This document shows, piece by piece, positions 6,071 through 15,519 of a stretch of DNA of 64,000 bases. Where the stretch lies: contig CAXXUG010000020.1 in NCBI GenBank assembly GCA_963664835.2, positions 372,001-436,000 on the forward strand, in the 5' to 3' direction. A program made the translations under genes and the position numbers. The first letter of the stretch is position 1, and the number at the start of each line of letters is the position of its first letter. This stretch comes from G963664835 sp963664835 (GTDB lineage Bacteria; Chloroflexota; UBA6077; FW602-bin22; JBCLEL01). The notes beneath the pieces are model-generated. The model did no database searches and was not told the DNA's origin. It worked only from the letters and a program-made list of their open reading frames with translations.

Positions 6071-8452
6071 CTAGGGCTCGATTACGACCTGCCCTTGCGT
6101 TAGCCCGGAGACTATTTCGGTAAACTCGTCGTCGGCGATTCCGATCTTGACGTCTATCTCTTGCCGCCGGCCGCTATCTGATACCACCCTGACGAAGCGC
6201 CGACCGGCAAACGAGCGTACGACTCTACTCGGCACGACGACCACATTTTCCTTCTTCTGAACTTCTATCGTCACACGTACGAGGTCGCCGACTTCGACAG
6301 TGTCCGGCCCATTGTAGGTGATCCGCGCCGTGCGCGATGCCGGCCCCTGGCCGGCAGTCGCTACCGCGCCGAGCGATGGAATGCTGATGACTTCTCCCTC
6401 GAACACGTCTGTGGGCAGTGCCGTTACGACTAGCTTTGCCGGCTGTCCCAGCTCGAGCTTGGCCAGGTCCGAGCCCCCGAGATCTACAGCCACGACTAGA
6501 CTCTCCGGATTCGAGATGCCCACGATCGCCTTGTAGGGCTGAATCAGGTCGCCGTCGCGCCCAGACCTGGAAATTATTATGCCGCTGAACGGCGCCTCGA
6601 TCTGGGCAAGGGCGAGCCTATTTTCCAGATGTTCCAGGTTGGCCCGAGACAGATCAATCTGCTTCTCTTGCAGAGCGAAGTCCAGTTCGTTGGACTCCCT
6701 CATCTCAAGCGAGGCGATGGTCTGCTCATAGCTCGCTCTGGTCGCGTCCAGCGCCGCCTTGGCGCTTGCGACTTGCTTCTCCGCGACCTCGACGTCAATC
6801 TCGATGCCTTTCCCTTCCAGGATCTGTGCTAATCGGGCCTGGGCCGCCTCTTGCTGGGCAACCGCCACCGATAAGGCCCGTTCCGCCGCCGCTATGGCCT
6901 CCGGCGTCGGTCCAGCCATCAACCGTTCGAGCGAAAGCTCCGCCTCGGCGTGCTCCGCTGTCGCCAGTGCCAGCGAACCGCGGGCCATTTCCAAGGCGGC
7001 GATACCCGCGGCCACGTCTTCCGGCGCCGCGCCGGCCGTCAGCCTCTCGGTTGACAGCTCCACCTTCGAGTGGCGGACCCGTGCCAGCACCAGTGACTGG
7101 CGCGCCATTTCCAACTCGGTGGTCGCCGCCGCGATCTCTTCCGACGCGGCTCCGGCTCTCACCTTTGTCATCGAGAACTCAGCCTGCCGCTGTTGTATCT
7201 GCGCCAAAGCCAGTGATCGGCGCGCTGCTTCAAGCGCCCGCGTAGCCGCCGCAACCTCTTCCGTCGTTGCTCCGGCCTTCACCCTCTCCAGTCGATCAAC
7301 CGCGACGGTGCGAGACAACTCTGCCCTGGTGATCTCAGCGTTTGCAGAGTTACATGCGTTGGTAGTTGAATCTCTGGCGCATACTCGATCGCGGAATAGA
7401 TAGAGCGCCCAGAGAGTGGCTTCCGCCCTTTGGACTTCGATCTCGGCCGGCTTCAGATCTGCGCTGGTTGGCTTCCCCTCCAATAGAGCGAGCGCTTCTT
7501 CGGCCGCCTCGACGCTAGCTTGCGCCGTCGCCACGGTCGTAAGTGCCCGCTGGACTTCGACCTCGGCGCCAAGTAGCTGCTCTGCTGTTGGTAGACTCTC
7601 AAGCACTCGGAGCGCTTCTTCGCGAACTCGGACGTTGGCCTCAGCTGCGGCCACTGCCCCAATAGCGCTTCCGAGCTCGATATCACCGGCGATTATCTCT
7701 TCTTCGGTCGGAGGACGGTCCAGCCGCGCCAACGCGTTTTCTGCCGATTGCACCTGTATCTGAGCGACAAACAGGGCATTGCGCGATCTTTCGACGGCCA
7801 GTTCAGCCGCTGACAGCTGTTCGTCGGTGGGCAGCTTCTTGAGCATAGTAATCGCGTCTTCGGCGTTCTTGACACCGGCTTCGGCCGCGATGCTGGCTTG
7901 GCGCGCCGCGGCGACCGTCGCCTCCCCTCCGAGCGTCAACTTGTCGAGGTTAGCCAGGGCACTCGCGTAGGCGGCCTCGGCGCTGGCAAGCTGCGCGGCT
8001 GCGGCCTGTTTGCTAAGCTCCTGAGATACCAGCCTGTTTTCCTCTGATCTGAGTTGCTCGAGCTTGAGCTTTTCCAAGCGCAGCTCCGCTACCTCCAGCG
8101 AGATTCGGGCTTGGGCGATCTGATGCTTGAGCTCGCCGGTCTCTAGCTCAGCGAGTACGTCTCCCTGCTCAACGTATTGGCCCTGTTCGACCAGGATGTT
8201 GAACAGCCTGCCGCCTTGTTTGAAGTAGAGTTCCTGTTCCTGGCTGGACGCGATCCGACCGAGTCCCCTGACCTCCTGGACGATAGAGCCCAAGGTAACC
8301 TCGTGGGTCGGTCTGTTTGACTCTGGAGGAGTCGGGATCGGTGTCGGTGTCGGTATCTCTTCTACCAACTGCTCGCAGCCCAGCCCTATCGCCGCTATCG
8401 CGAATACGACTATCAGTTTGCCAAGGGTAGATCTCAGTTGCACCTGCGTCAC
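6071..8452 (-). CDS. very long HlyD/RND-type membrane-fusion adaptor lipoprotein with tandem coiled-coil repeats
   Basis: The 793-residue protein starts at GTG 8452 with a hydrophobic leader ending near C26 (AAIGLGC), followed by a Pro/Thr linker (about 34-43), consistent with a lipidated secreted protein, although the lipobox is imperfect. Residues about 50-110 and the end hold the split biotinyl-lipoyl/beta-barrel halves (VEQGQYVEQGDVLAELETG; IEAPFSGIIISRSGRDGDLIQP) and the C-terminus is the membrane-proximal domain. The centre is an extended alpha-hairpin built from roughly 53-residue repeats (LPTxEQL...) on the ascending arm and roughly 42-residue repeats (AGAxxEEIAAA...) on the descending arm. 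Typical adaptors have 350-500 residues. No ABC or RND transporter gene adjoins it, so the partner is unknown. Confidence 0.85.
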   Translation of the reverse strand: MTQVQLRSTLGKLIVVFAIAAIGLGCEQLVEEIPTPTPIPTPPESNRPTHEVTLGSIVQEVRGLGRIASSQEQELYFKQGGRLFNILVEQGQYVEQGDVLAELETGELKHQIAQARISLEVAELRLEKLKLEQLRSEENRLVSQELSKQAAAAQLASAEAAYASALANLDKLTLGGEATVAAARQASIAAEAGVKNAEDAITMLKKLPTDEQLSAAELAVERSRNALFVAQIQVQSAENALARLDRPPTEEEIIAGDIELGSAIGAVAAAEANVRVREEALRVLESLPTAEQLLGAEVEVQRALTTVATAQASVEAAEEALALLEGKPTSADLKPAEIEVQRAEATLWALYLFRDRVCARDSTTNACNSANAEITRAELSRTVAVDRLERVKAGATTEEVAAATRALEAARRSLALAQIQQRQAEFSMTKVRAGAASEEIAAATTELEMARQSLVLARVRHSKVELSTERLTAGAAPEDVAAGIAALEMARGSLALATAEHAEAELSLERLMAGPTPEAIAAAERALSVAVAQQEAAQARLAQILEGKGIEIDVEVAEKQVASAKAALDATRASYEQTIASLEMRESNELDFALQEKQIDLSRANLEHLENRLALAQIEAPFSGIIISRSGRDGDLIQPYKAIVGISNPESLVVAVDLGGSDLAKLELGQPAKLVVTALPTDVFEGEVISIPSLGAVATAGQGPASRTARITYNGPDTVEVGDLVRVTIEVQKKENVVVVPSRVVRSFAGRRFVRVVSDSGRRQEIDVKIGIADDEFTEIVSGLTQGQVVIEP

Positions 8453-8575
8453 GCCTCCATCCGCCAGTCTAGTTGCGCACCGGTGTTACACGAGCGAACG
8501 GAGGGACGTTGCTCATTCAAGTTCCCAAAGGGCGAAATCTCAGTTAAGTTGAAGTACGGGCGCAAAGGTTATTTC

Positions 8576-8794
8576 CTAGTCGTTTAGCGGCATCGCTTCG
8601 ATTGCGATGCCTGCCGGCGCGGCCAAGTAGGCAAGAACGTGCCGGTTCTGCTGATCACGGCGGGCGCTTTCGATTCCCGCAAACGTCGCGGCAATTCTAT
8701 TGGCGGCCTCTACCTTGGTCAAACCTGAAACACCAGCGAGCCTCTCTTTTCGGCCAGCACTGGGCCCACTCCCAGAGTCATGCAAGCGCGTCAT
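8576..8794 (-). CDS. small hypothetical protein coupled to the creatininase gene
   Basis: The frame gives 72 residues, starting with ATG in an ATGA overlap with the stop codon of the creatininase gene. It reads TRLHDSGSGPSAGRKERLAG, then a helical segment GLTKVEAANRIAATFAG and IESARRDQQNRHVLAYLAAP. I do not recognise it. The four-base overlap and the absence of another gene on either strand support real translation, but it may be a chance frame. Confidence 0.4.
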   Translation of the reverse strand: MTRLHDSGSGPSAGRKERLAGVSGLTKVEAANRIAATFAGIESARRDQQNRHVLAYLAAPAGIAIEAMPLND

Positions 8795-9543
8795 CCGCCT
8801 CTGTGCAGCAGTTGGACTATGTGCGCCAACCGCTCAGCCGCCAACTCAACGAACCGCCGGCCCTTCTCTGCGGTCGCGAGTGTCGGAAAGCCCCGCACTC
8901 CCGGATCGTCCGGCCCAAAGACCGACGGCACCGTGACACCGGCCTCTATCAGCTCTTGCGACTTCAGGTCCATGTGGTCCACCGCCTTTGACATTTCGAC
9001 CGTCTCGGGATGTAGATGCAGCATGACCGATGTTTCAAGTTCGCAAGCGTGTCCCCCTCCCTTGACTCGACGCTGGAATATCGTATCCATTTCGTCGCCG
9101 ACCAAGCCACCAACGCTGCAGGACACTACCGGATGGCCGGCGCTTGTCAGTCGTTGCGCGGTTCCGGCCAACGGGCCCGCGTTGCCCCCGTGCCCGTTGA
9201 CGATCAGAATTTTGCGAAAGCCATGATGCCATATCCCTGTGCACACCTCGTAGATCAACGCTTGGAACGAATTCAGGTCCAGCGTCAGAGTGCCGGGCAA
9301 GTTCATGTGATGGGGCGAGTATCCGGACCAAACCGCCGGCCCGACCAACGCCGAGGGTGTTTCGCTGATCTCGGATGCCCGGACGCAAACGGCGGTGGCA
9401 ATCGCTATGTCGGTGTTCACCGGCAGGTGAGTGCCGTGCTGCTCGATCGAGCCAACCGGTAGCAACACAGCCGCGCCGGCGTCGCTGGCGGCGGCAATCT
9501 CGTCGCGTCTGAGTGATGCCCATAACGGTGTTCGTAGATTCAA
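8791..9543 (-). CDS. creatininase-family amidohydrolase
   Basis: The 250-residue protein has the family's metal site PVGSIEQHGTHLPVNTD (about 29-45, ligands E34, H36 and D45), the NGHGGN loop (about 116-121) and GGHACELETS with the further glutamate ligand. Creatininase-type enzymes are metal-dependent amidohydrolases; members include creatininase, the mycofactocin peptidase MftE and formamide hydrolases, so the substrate is open. The length is normal and it is cytosolic. A small gene overlaps its stop codon, while upstream lies a MITE-like repeat region. Confidence 0.88.
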   Translation of the reverse strand: MNLRTPLWASLRRDEIAAASDAGAAVLLPVGSIEQHGTHLPVNTDIAIATAVCVRASEISETPSALVGPAVWSGYSPHHMNLPGTLTLDLNSFQALIYEVCTGIWHHGFRKILIVNGHGGNAGPLAGTAQRLTSAGHPVVSCSVGGLVGDEMDTIFQRRVKGGGHACELETSVMLHLHPETVEMSKAVDHMDLKSQELIEAGVTVPSVFGPDDPGVRGFPTLATAEKGRRFVELAAERLAHIVQLLHRGG

Positions 9544-9564
9544 CTTCGTTTCTCCTCAGAATTC

Positions 9565-9850
9565 ATTGGTACGAAAGTGGCTTCTCAGCAAACTTCCCTT
9601 AACTGGGGTGGGTACCCGGCCCCTCCCATCGTCTTTCGTACGAAAATGACCGTTCCCGCCACCTACAACCGTCATTCCAGCGAAAGCTGGAGTCCAGGAG
9701 GGGCGGGGAGCGGAAATGTAGCGCGGGGGCTTGTCCCCCACTCCCGGCAGTCCGGCAGCCAACCCTTGTTCCGATCCATCGTAAAGAAGAGCCGCCAACC
9801 AGCGCGTCCATTTTCATACCTTGTTGTGCCGGCGGAAACGGCATAAGCAA
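9565..9850. repeat. MITE-like repeat, copy 1, filling the 388-base gene-free gap 9544-9931
   Basis: The stretch contains GGTACGAAA at 9569, CGTACGAAAATGAC at 9637, the palindromic core GTCATTCCAGCGAAAGCTGG at 9671, a hairpin GGGGCTTGTCCCCC near 9728, and the closing block TTTTCATACCTTGTTGTGCCGGCGG at about 9812 onward. The same blocks recur in the same order at 11467-11715 and 15037-15415. The TACGAAAA end faces a TTTTCGTA-like end, giving an inverted-repeat-bounded unit without a gene. No other feature is seen in the gap apart from the ribosome binding site of mmsA. Confidence 0.65.
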
Positions 9851-9931
9851 CCGTTAGGTTACAATCAGTTGCGCATCTGTCAGTAAATCGACTGCCGAAG
9901 TCGTACCAGCCAATGACTAGAGGAAGACTAA

Positions 9932-11430
9932 GTGAGTGAAACAACATCGACAACCGTTGAGGATGCCGAGGGTCAGGGCATCGTAGCCAGGAACTATATC
10001 GCCGGCGAATGGGTGGACTCGACCACCAGTGAATGGGGGGACGTGTTCAATCCGGCTCATGGCAGCACTATCGGAAGGGTGCCGTTTTCAACCTCCGGCG
10101 AGGTGGATGCGGCTGTGCACGCTGCCAAAGAGGCGTTTCCCGACTGGCGCGCCACGCCGCCGTTGGACCGCGCCCGCTACTTCTTCCGGATGAAGGAGTT
10201 GATGGAAAATGACTTCGAGAATCTTGCGCGCACCATCACGCGGGAGCACGGCAAGAATCTTGAAGACGCTCGCGGTTCCGTTCGACGCGCGATCGAAAAC
10301 GTAGAGGTGGCGACCGGCATCACCTCGCTAATGATGGGCTACAACCTCGAAGATGGCGCCTCCCGTGCGATCGACGAGGAGGTCATCCGTCAACCGCTCG
10401 GTGTATTTACCGCCATTTGCCCATTCAATTTTCCGGCGATGGTGCCGTTTTGGTTCTGGCCTATGGCGGTGGCCTGTGGCAATTCATTCGTGATGAAGCC
10501 GTCGGAGAAGGTGCCCTACACGATGCAGCGCGTCTTCGAGTTGATAGACGAGGCCGGCTTCCCTCCCGGCGTGGTAAATCTGGTCAATGGCGCGCGGGAT
10601 GTCGTCGAGAATCTTCTCGACCACAGGGACATCGTCGGCGTATCGTTTGTCGGCTCCACACCGGTCGCGAAGTACGTATATCGGCGCGCGGCCGAAAATG
10701 GCAAACGCGTTCAGGCGCAGGGTGGCGCCAAGAATGTTCTGGTAGTGATGCCGGACGCCAACTATGACGAGGCGATCCCAAATATGCTCGGATCATGCTT
10801 TGGGTCAGCCGGCCAGCGCTGCTTGGCCGGCTCGCTGGTAGTCGCCGTTGACGACGCCTATGACGAGGTCAAGCGGCGACTCAAGGAGGCGGCCGAGAAT
10901 ATGAAGATCGGTGACGGCGCCGAGCCGGGAGTGGACCTGGGGGCCGGTTGTGTCCAAGGAATCGAAGGAACGAATCGTCGGCTACATTGACATCGGCGAA
11001 AGCGAGGGCGCCAATCTGCTACTCGATGGCCGCAAGGTAGAGGGCGACGCGAATCCAGAAGGGTTCTTTGTCGGACCTACAATCTTCGACAACGTGACGC
11101 CGGAAATGAAGATAGCCTCGGAAGAGATTTTCGGGCCGGTTGTCGGCGTGATCAGGGCAGACGACCTGGAAGGAGCCCTCGACGTGATCCGCAGCAGCGG
11201 ATTCGGCAATGCCGCGACCATTTACACGGAGTCCGGCAAGCTCGCCCGGGAATTCCGATATCGCGCGCCGGTCGGAAAACGTCGGCATCAACGTCGGCGT
11301 CGCCGCTCCTATGGCCTACTTCCCATTCGGCGGTCAGGGATCGTCCTTCTTTGGGTCCCATCATGGCCAGGGCCGCGACGGGGTCGACTTCTTCACCGAC
11401 CGCAAGGTGGTAATCACGCGCTGGCTGTGA
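9932..11430 (+). pseudogene. mmsA: methylmalonate-semialdehyde (CoA-acylating) dehydrogenase, two frameshifts
   Basis: The gene starts at GTG 9932 with AGAGGAAG before it, and stops at 11430. The intact part has the aldehyde dehydrogenase landmarks NYIAGEWVDS, PFNFPAMVPFWFWPMA (MmsA-specific) and the catalytic cysteine in GSAGQRCLAGS. The frame changes near 10939, where a run of five G continues as PVVSKESKERIVGYID in another frame, and again near 11266, after which VGINVGVAAPMAYFPFGG completes the family's C-terminus. Each shift equals one inserted base. The enzyme converts methylmalonate semialdehyde to propionyl-CoA, which would feed the carboxylase/mutase genes at 57-63 kb. The shifts may be assembly errors rather than true decay (see findings). 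Confidence 0.85.
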
Positions 11431-11466
11431 ACCATGCGTTCCTGACGTGTTTGTACTCCGCGTTTT

Positions 11467-11715
11467 GAAAGACCTTAGTACGAAAATGGCATCTCCTCGT
11501 TGCATCGCAAAGCCGAATTCGTCACTCCGGCGAAAGCCGGAGGCCAGAGGGGTGGGGAGGGGGAAATGTAGCGCGGGGGCTTGTCCCCCGCTCCCGGCGC
11601 ACCGGCAACCAACCCTCATCCCGCGCCACCGCAGAGAAGACCCGCCGTTCGCCGGCCCGATTTTCGTATCTTGGTGTGCCGGCGAAAGGCGGCATGAGCG
11701 ATTGGTACGAAAACA
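11467..11715. repeat. MITE-like repeat, copy 2, within the gene-free gap 11431-11817
   Basis: It begins TAGTACGAAAATGGC (11477), carries the palindrome GTCACTCCGGCGAAAGCCGG (11521), the stem-loop GCGGGGGCTTGTCCCCCGC (7-base stem, about 11573-11591) and ends GATTTTCGTATCTTGGTGTG followed by GATTGGTACGAAAA (11699). Order and spacing match copy 1. The remaining bases up to the epimerase start at 11818 hold nothing I recognise. Confidence 0.65.
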
Positions 11716-11817
11716 GGCAGGCGAGCCAAATGCGGCGAACGCAAGCATACCCTTCACTCCTTTACGGGGTGAGCCTGAACAGAGTCCGGCACAGGAATTG
11801 GGTACACTAGACGACCA

Positions 11818-12736
11818 ATGAGAGTATTCACTACCGGCGCCACCGGCTACATAGGCTTCAATGTCGCGCTGGCCTTCCGGCGGGCCGGCCACGAGGTCTG
11901 GGGCCTGGTCCGCACCAGCGACAAGGCCGGCGGGCCCTGGCCGAAAACGAGATCCGGCCAGTGTTGGGCGACATGGAACGTCCCCAGAGCTATTCGAGAG
12001 CCGCCGAGCAGTGCTCCGTCCTCGTCCACACCGCCGTCGACAGACAGTCTAAGCAAGCGCTCGACAAGAAGACCGTCGAGACGCTGCTCAAGGTCTCCAA
12101 GGCGGCTTCAACCCCCAAGACACTGATCTATACCAGTGGAGTCTGGATGTACGGTCACACCGGGGACCGGCTAGTCGACGAAAACCGAGCCTATGAGCCC
12201 GATCAAGTACTCTGCCTACCGGGTTCCACACGAGAAAATGGTGCTGAATACCCCTGGAGTAAAGGGAGTAATTGTCCATCCCGGCGTCGTCTACGGCCGA
12301 CAGGGAGGTTTGACCGGCCAATGGTTCGCCGGCGCCCGCGGCGACAAGCTGATAGAGGTCGTGGGCGACGGCAGCAATCGAATGGCGATGGTCCACGTGG
12401 AGGATTTAGCCGAAGGCTATCTACGAGCTGCCGAGAGCGGTCTCGCCGGGCGAGGTTTTGAATCTGGTTGACCGGTCCCGCGCGACCGTGCGCGAGATGG
12501 TCGACGCCGCGGCCCGGGCCGCATCCTACACCGGTCGAATCAACTACATTCCTCTAGAAGAGGCTTCAAGCATCATCGGAGGCCTTGCCGAGGGTCTCGC
12601 CTTGGACCAGAATATCGACTCGCGCAAGTCTGGCCGGCTGTTGGGTTGGCAACCCAGGCACCTCGGCTTCGTCGACGAGGTCGACACCTACTTCGCCGCC
12701 TGGAACGCATATCAACGCCGGGCATCCTCGACATAA
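11818..12736 (+). pseudogene. NAD(P)-dependent epimerase/dehydratase (extended SDR), three frameshifts
   Basis: The N-terminus RVFTTGATGYIGFNVALAFRR carries the SDR nucleotide-binding motif TGxxGxxG. The reading then moves to a second frame near 11940 (ALAENEIRPVLGDME and PKTLIYTSGVWMYG), to a third near 12190 (SAYRVPHEKMVL, containing the Y-x3-K-like region, and VIVHPGVVYGR), and to the last near 12452 (LNLVDRSRATVREMV to the stop at 12736). All pieces are in the right order and span a full-length short-chain epimerase of about 305 residues. The substrate is unknown. The shifts are one apparent deletion and two apparent insertions. Confidence 0.8.
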
Positions 12737-12833
12737 AAACACTTACACCGGCGATGAGATTGGGCGCATCCAGACTCGTCTGTGACTCTATTCCCCGTGT
12801 GCTACGATTCTGACTAGAGGAGTTGCTCCGCCA

Positions 12834-13741
12834 GTGGATGCCGAGCTGGAAGTCACCAATCTTTCCAAGTCCTTCAACGGGACCCCAATCGTAGACGACG
12901 TGTCGTTCTCGGTTAAGGCCGGCGAGATCTTCGGCCTGATAGGGCCCAACGGTGCCGGCAAGACCACCACAATCCGCATGGCCCTCCAGATCATTCAACC
13001 CGATGCCGGCGAAGTCTCTGTCTTCGGCGGTCCCATGGACGCCCTCAGCCCTGCAGCGAATCGGCTACCTGCCGGAGGAGCGAGGTCTCTATCGGCAACG
13101 CGAAGGCATTGGAGGTGCTGGAGTATTTGGGTCGATTGAAGGGACTTTCGAGCCACGACGCCAAGAGAAGAGCCGGCGAGGTCCTCGATTTGCTCGGGAT
13201 GACCGAGCACGCCCACAAGAAGATCTCGGAGTTGAGCCGCGGGATGAGCCAACTGATTCAATTTGGCGCCACCATCATCCACGAGCCCACTCTGGTCATA
13301 TTGGACGAACCGTTCTCCGGCCTTGATCCCGTAAATACATTGAGGCTCAAAGATCTGCTTTACGATCTCGAAGGCCGGGGCGCCACGATCATCTTTTCTA
13401 CCCACCTTATGAACAACGTCGAGGAGCTGTGCGACCGCGTATTGATGATCAACCACGGCAAGGCAGTCTTGTACGGTTCCGTGTTCGAAATCAAGGAGCG
13501 TTATCGAAACAACTCGCTGTTCATCCGATGGGACGGTCCGTTGGATTCAATGATCTCCGTCGATCGGTGGGTGCTGCGCGACGGCTACTTTGAGGTTTTC
13601 TTGTCCGACGACGCCACTCCTGAGCTGGCCCTCGAAGAAATCCTCGTGCATGGCGGAACCTTGCGCCATTTCGAGCTCTCGACGCCCACCCTGAACGAAG
13701 TCTTCATTCGAGTAGCCGGCGGAAAGACACCGGATGAGTAA
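12834..13741 (+). pseudogene. ABC transporter ATP-binding protein (NatA-like), two frameshifts
   Basis: From GTG 12834 (GAGGAG upstream) the frame encodes ELEVTNLSKSFNGTP and the Walker A GPNGAGKTTTIRM. It shifts near 13055, where RIGYLPEERGLYRQ (the family's Q-loop region) is in a second frame, and near 13095, after which NAKALEVLEYLGRLKG, the signature LSRGMSQ, Walker B LVILDEPFSGLD and the switch STH are in a third frame to the stop at 13741. The last codons overlap the permease start by 8 bases. Together they would form a two-gene ABC-2 exporter for ions, drugs or lipids. If the shifts are real, the pair is inactive. Confidence 0.85.
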
Positions 13742-14960
13742 GGTCCTCGCCGTCTTCCAGTTCGAGTTTCGCTCCACCCTCCGGCGCCGCAGCTTCCAAA
13801 TCTCGACCGTGGCATTTCCTATTATGATCCTCGCCATTATCTTGGTCGGCGCGATCATCTCGAGGGTTAGCGCCGGCTCGGACGAAGAACCGACTTTCCT
13901 AGGCTATGTCGATCGATGGGGAAAACTGCCGACTCAATCCCAGGCCGGCAGCCGGCTGGTACCCTATTCGTCCGAGGATGCGGCGCGTTCCGCTCTGCTT
14001 GACGACAACATCGAGGCCTATTTCGTTGTACCGGCCGACTACGTCGAGACCGGTCTGGTCCAGCAATACTCGACCTCCCAGAGCCAAATCTTCAACGTTG
14101 GGGCGGAGTCCGCCGAGTTGAAGATACTCTTGGTTCAGGCCCTCGTTGAAGGCCATCTGCCCGAAGCGGTAGCGGCCAGGCTACAATCGCCGCTGCGGAT
14201 AGAGCGAGCGCGTCTGACCGCTGAAGGCGACGCCGCCTCGGAAGAGAGGGACGAGTTCGGTAGGTTCTTCGTTCCTTACGTCTTTGGCCTCATGCTCCTG
14301 ATGTCCATCTTTATGACCTCCGGCCTGCTCGTCCAAGCCATCGCCGAAGAGAAGCAGTCCCGCACCGTCGAGGTCCTTCTGTCCTCGGTTTCCGCGTTCA
14401 CTCTGATAACCGGGAAAGTGCTCGGATTGGGTGCCGCCGGCCTGCTTCAGATCCTCATCTGGCTGGTTATCGTCCGGATCCTGATGTTCGCCGGCAATTC
14501 CTTGCTTCCCCTGCCATCGGAAGACGCACTCGCCATCGAGCCCGCGGTAATGGTCTTGATCCTGCTTTTCTTCGTTCTCGGATATCTATTCTTCGCCACA
14601 CTGCTTGCCGCAATCGGCGCGATGGCGACTACGCCCCAAGAAGGCGGACAGATGTCGGCGATTGTAATCGTGCCCGGAGTTATTCCCTACATGCTCTTTG
14701 TCGTCATCATTAACGAACCCGATGGGCTTATCGCCCGGATTCTCACCTTCATCCCCGTCACCGCTCCACTCACAGCCATGCTCAGGCTGTCCGCGTCGAC
14801 CGTCCCATGGGCCGACTTCGGCCTGTCATTGCTCATACTCGCGCTCTCCATCACCGGAGCCCTTTTCCTATCGTCACGCATATTCCGAGCATTCCTGCTG
14901 CTATACGGCCGGCGGCCCGGCTTGCGCGAAGTCTGGCGCGCCCTCCGCACCGCATCCTGA
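13734..14960 (+). CDS. ABC-2 type permease (NatB-like)
   Basis: The 408-residue membrane protein has one transmembrane segment near residues 20-42 (ISTVAFPIMILAIILVGAII), a large extracytoplasmic domain (about 43-180), then five or six membrane segments starting at YVFGLMLLMSIFM, with the family signature AIAEEKQSRTVEVLLSS just after the first of them. This is the NatB/ABC-2 family layout. It starts inside the end of the ATPase gene and so is translationally coupled to it. Unlike the three genes upstream, its frame is intact over its whole length. Confidence 0.9.
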   Translation: MSKVLAVFQFEFRSTLRRRSFQISTVAFPIMILAIILVGAIISRVSAGSDEEPTFLGYVDRWGKLPTQSQAGSRLVPYSSEDAARSALLDDNIEAYFVVPADYVETGLVQQYSTSQSQIFNVGAESAELKILLVQALVEGHLPEAVAARLQSPLRIERARLTAEGDAASEERDEFGRFFVPYVFGLMLLMSIFMTSGLLVQAIAEEKQSRTVEVLLSSVSAFTLITGKVLGLGAAGLLQILIWLVIVRILMFAGNSLLPLPSEDALAIEPAVMVLILLFFVLGYLFFATLLAAIGAMATTPQEGGQMSAIVIVPGVIPYMLFVVIINEPDGLIARILTFIPVTAPLTAMLRLSASTVPWADFGLSLLILALSITGALFLSSRIFRAFLLLYGRRPGLREVWRALRTAS

Positions 14961-15519
14961 CGCCAAAAACACCAACTGACGCCGAGAATCCCTTGGCGCC
15001 GAGGTAACCATCCCGTTCATTTGGGGCCAGGTATCGTCATTGGTACGAAAATGACGTTACGCGGCTTCAATAGTGCCTCGGAGGTTCTCGAATCTCCCGG
15101 ATCGTCATTCCGGCGAAAGCCGGAATCCAGGGTGGGGTGCGGGCGGCGCAGATTTTCATACCTTGGTGTGCCGGCGCAAGCCGGGATGGGTGATTGGTAC
15201 GAAAATGGCCGGACTAGCTAACTTCCTCTTAACTGGGACTTCGTTTCCAGCCGGAAGAGGACATTGTAGGGCTGGGGCTTGTCCCCAGCCGCAGGCGGGT
15301 CATTAGCCGAGCCGAGTTCCGAGCCTCCGTAGAGAAGTCCGGCCAACTAGCACCCTGATTTTCATTCCTTTGTGTGCCGGCCTCTGCCGGGATGAGCGAT
15401 TGCTATGAAAAAAGACTCCTAGGCACCGACTCTCGACACCAATTCCTGCCACCAGGCGCTCCCAAACGTCACTCTGGCGAAGGCCGGAATCCAGAAGGGG
15501 AGGCGTGACGGCAAGGGTC
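14961..15519. repeat. MITE-like repeats, copies 3 and 4, in a gene-free region
   Basis: Copy 3 (about 15037-15210) has GGTACGAAAATGAC, the palindrome CATTCCGGCGAAAGCCGGAA (15105), then TTTTCATACCTTGGTGTGCC and GATTGGTACGAAAATGG. Copy 4 (about 15240-15415) is more degenerate, with the hairpin GGGGCTTGTCCCC (15273) and TTTTCATTCCTTTGTGTGCC closing in GATTGCTATGAAAA. A further palindrome core, GTCACTCTGGCGAAGGCCGG, lies at 15468. The ABC permease ends before and recX ends after this stretch (convergent genes), so it also should contain transcription ends; the stem-loops could serve as such. Confidence 0.65.

Noticed and set aside
9565..15510. CRISPR array from the repeated intergenic blocks
   Set aside because: Units are long, internally palindromic and irregularly spaced, with genes between them; there are no uniform spacers and no cas genes.
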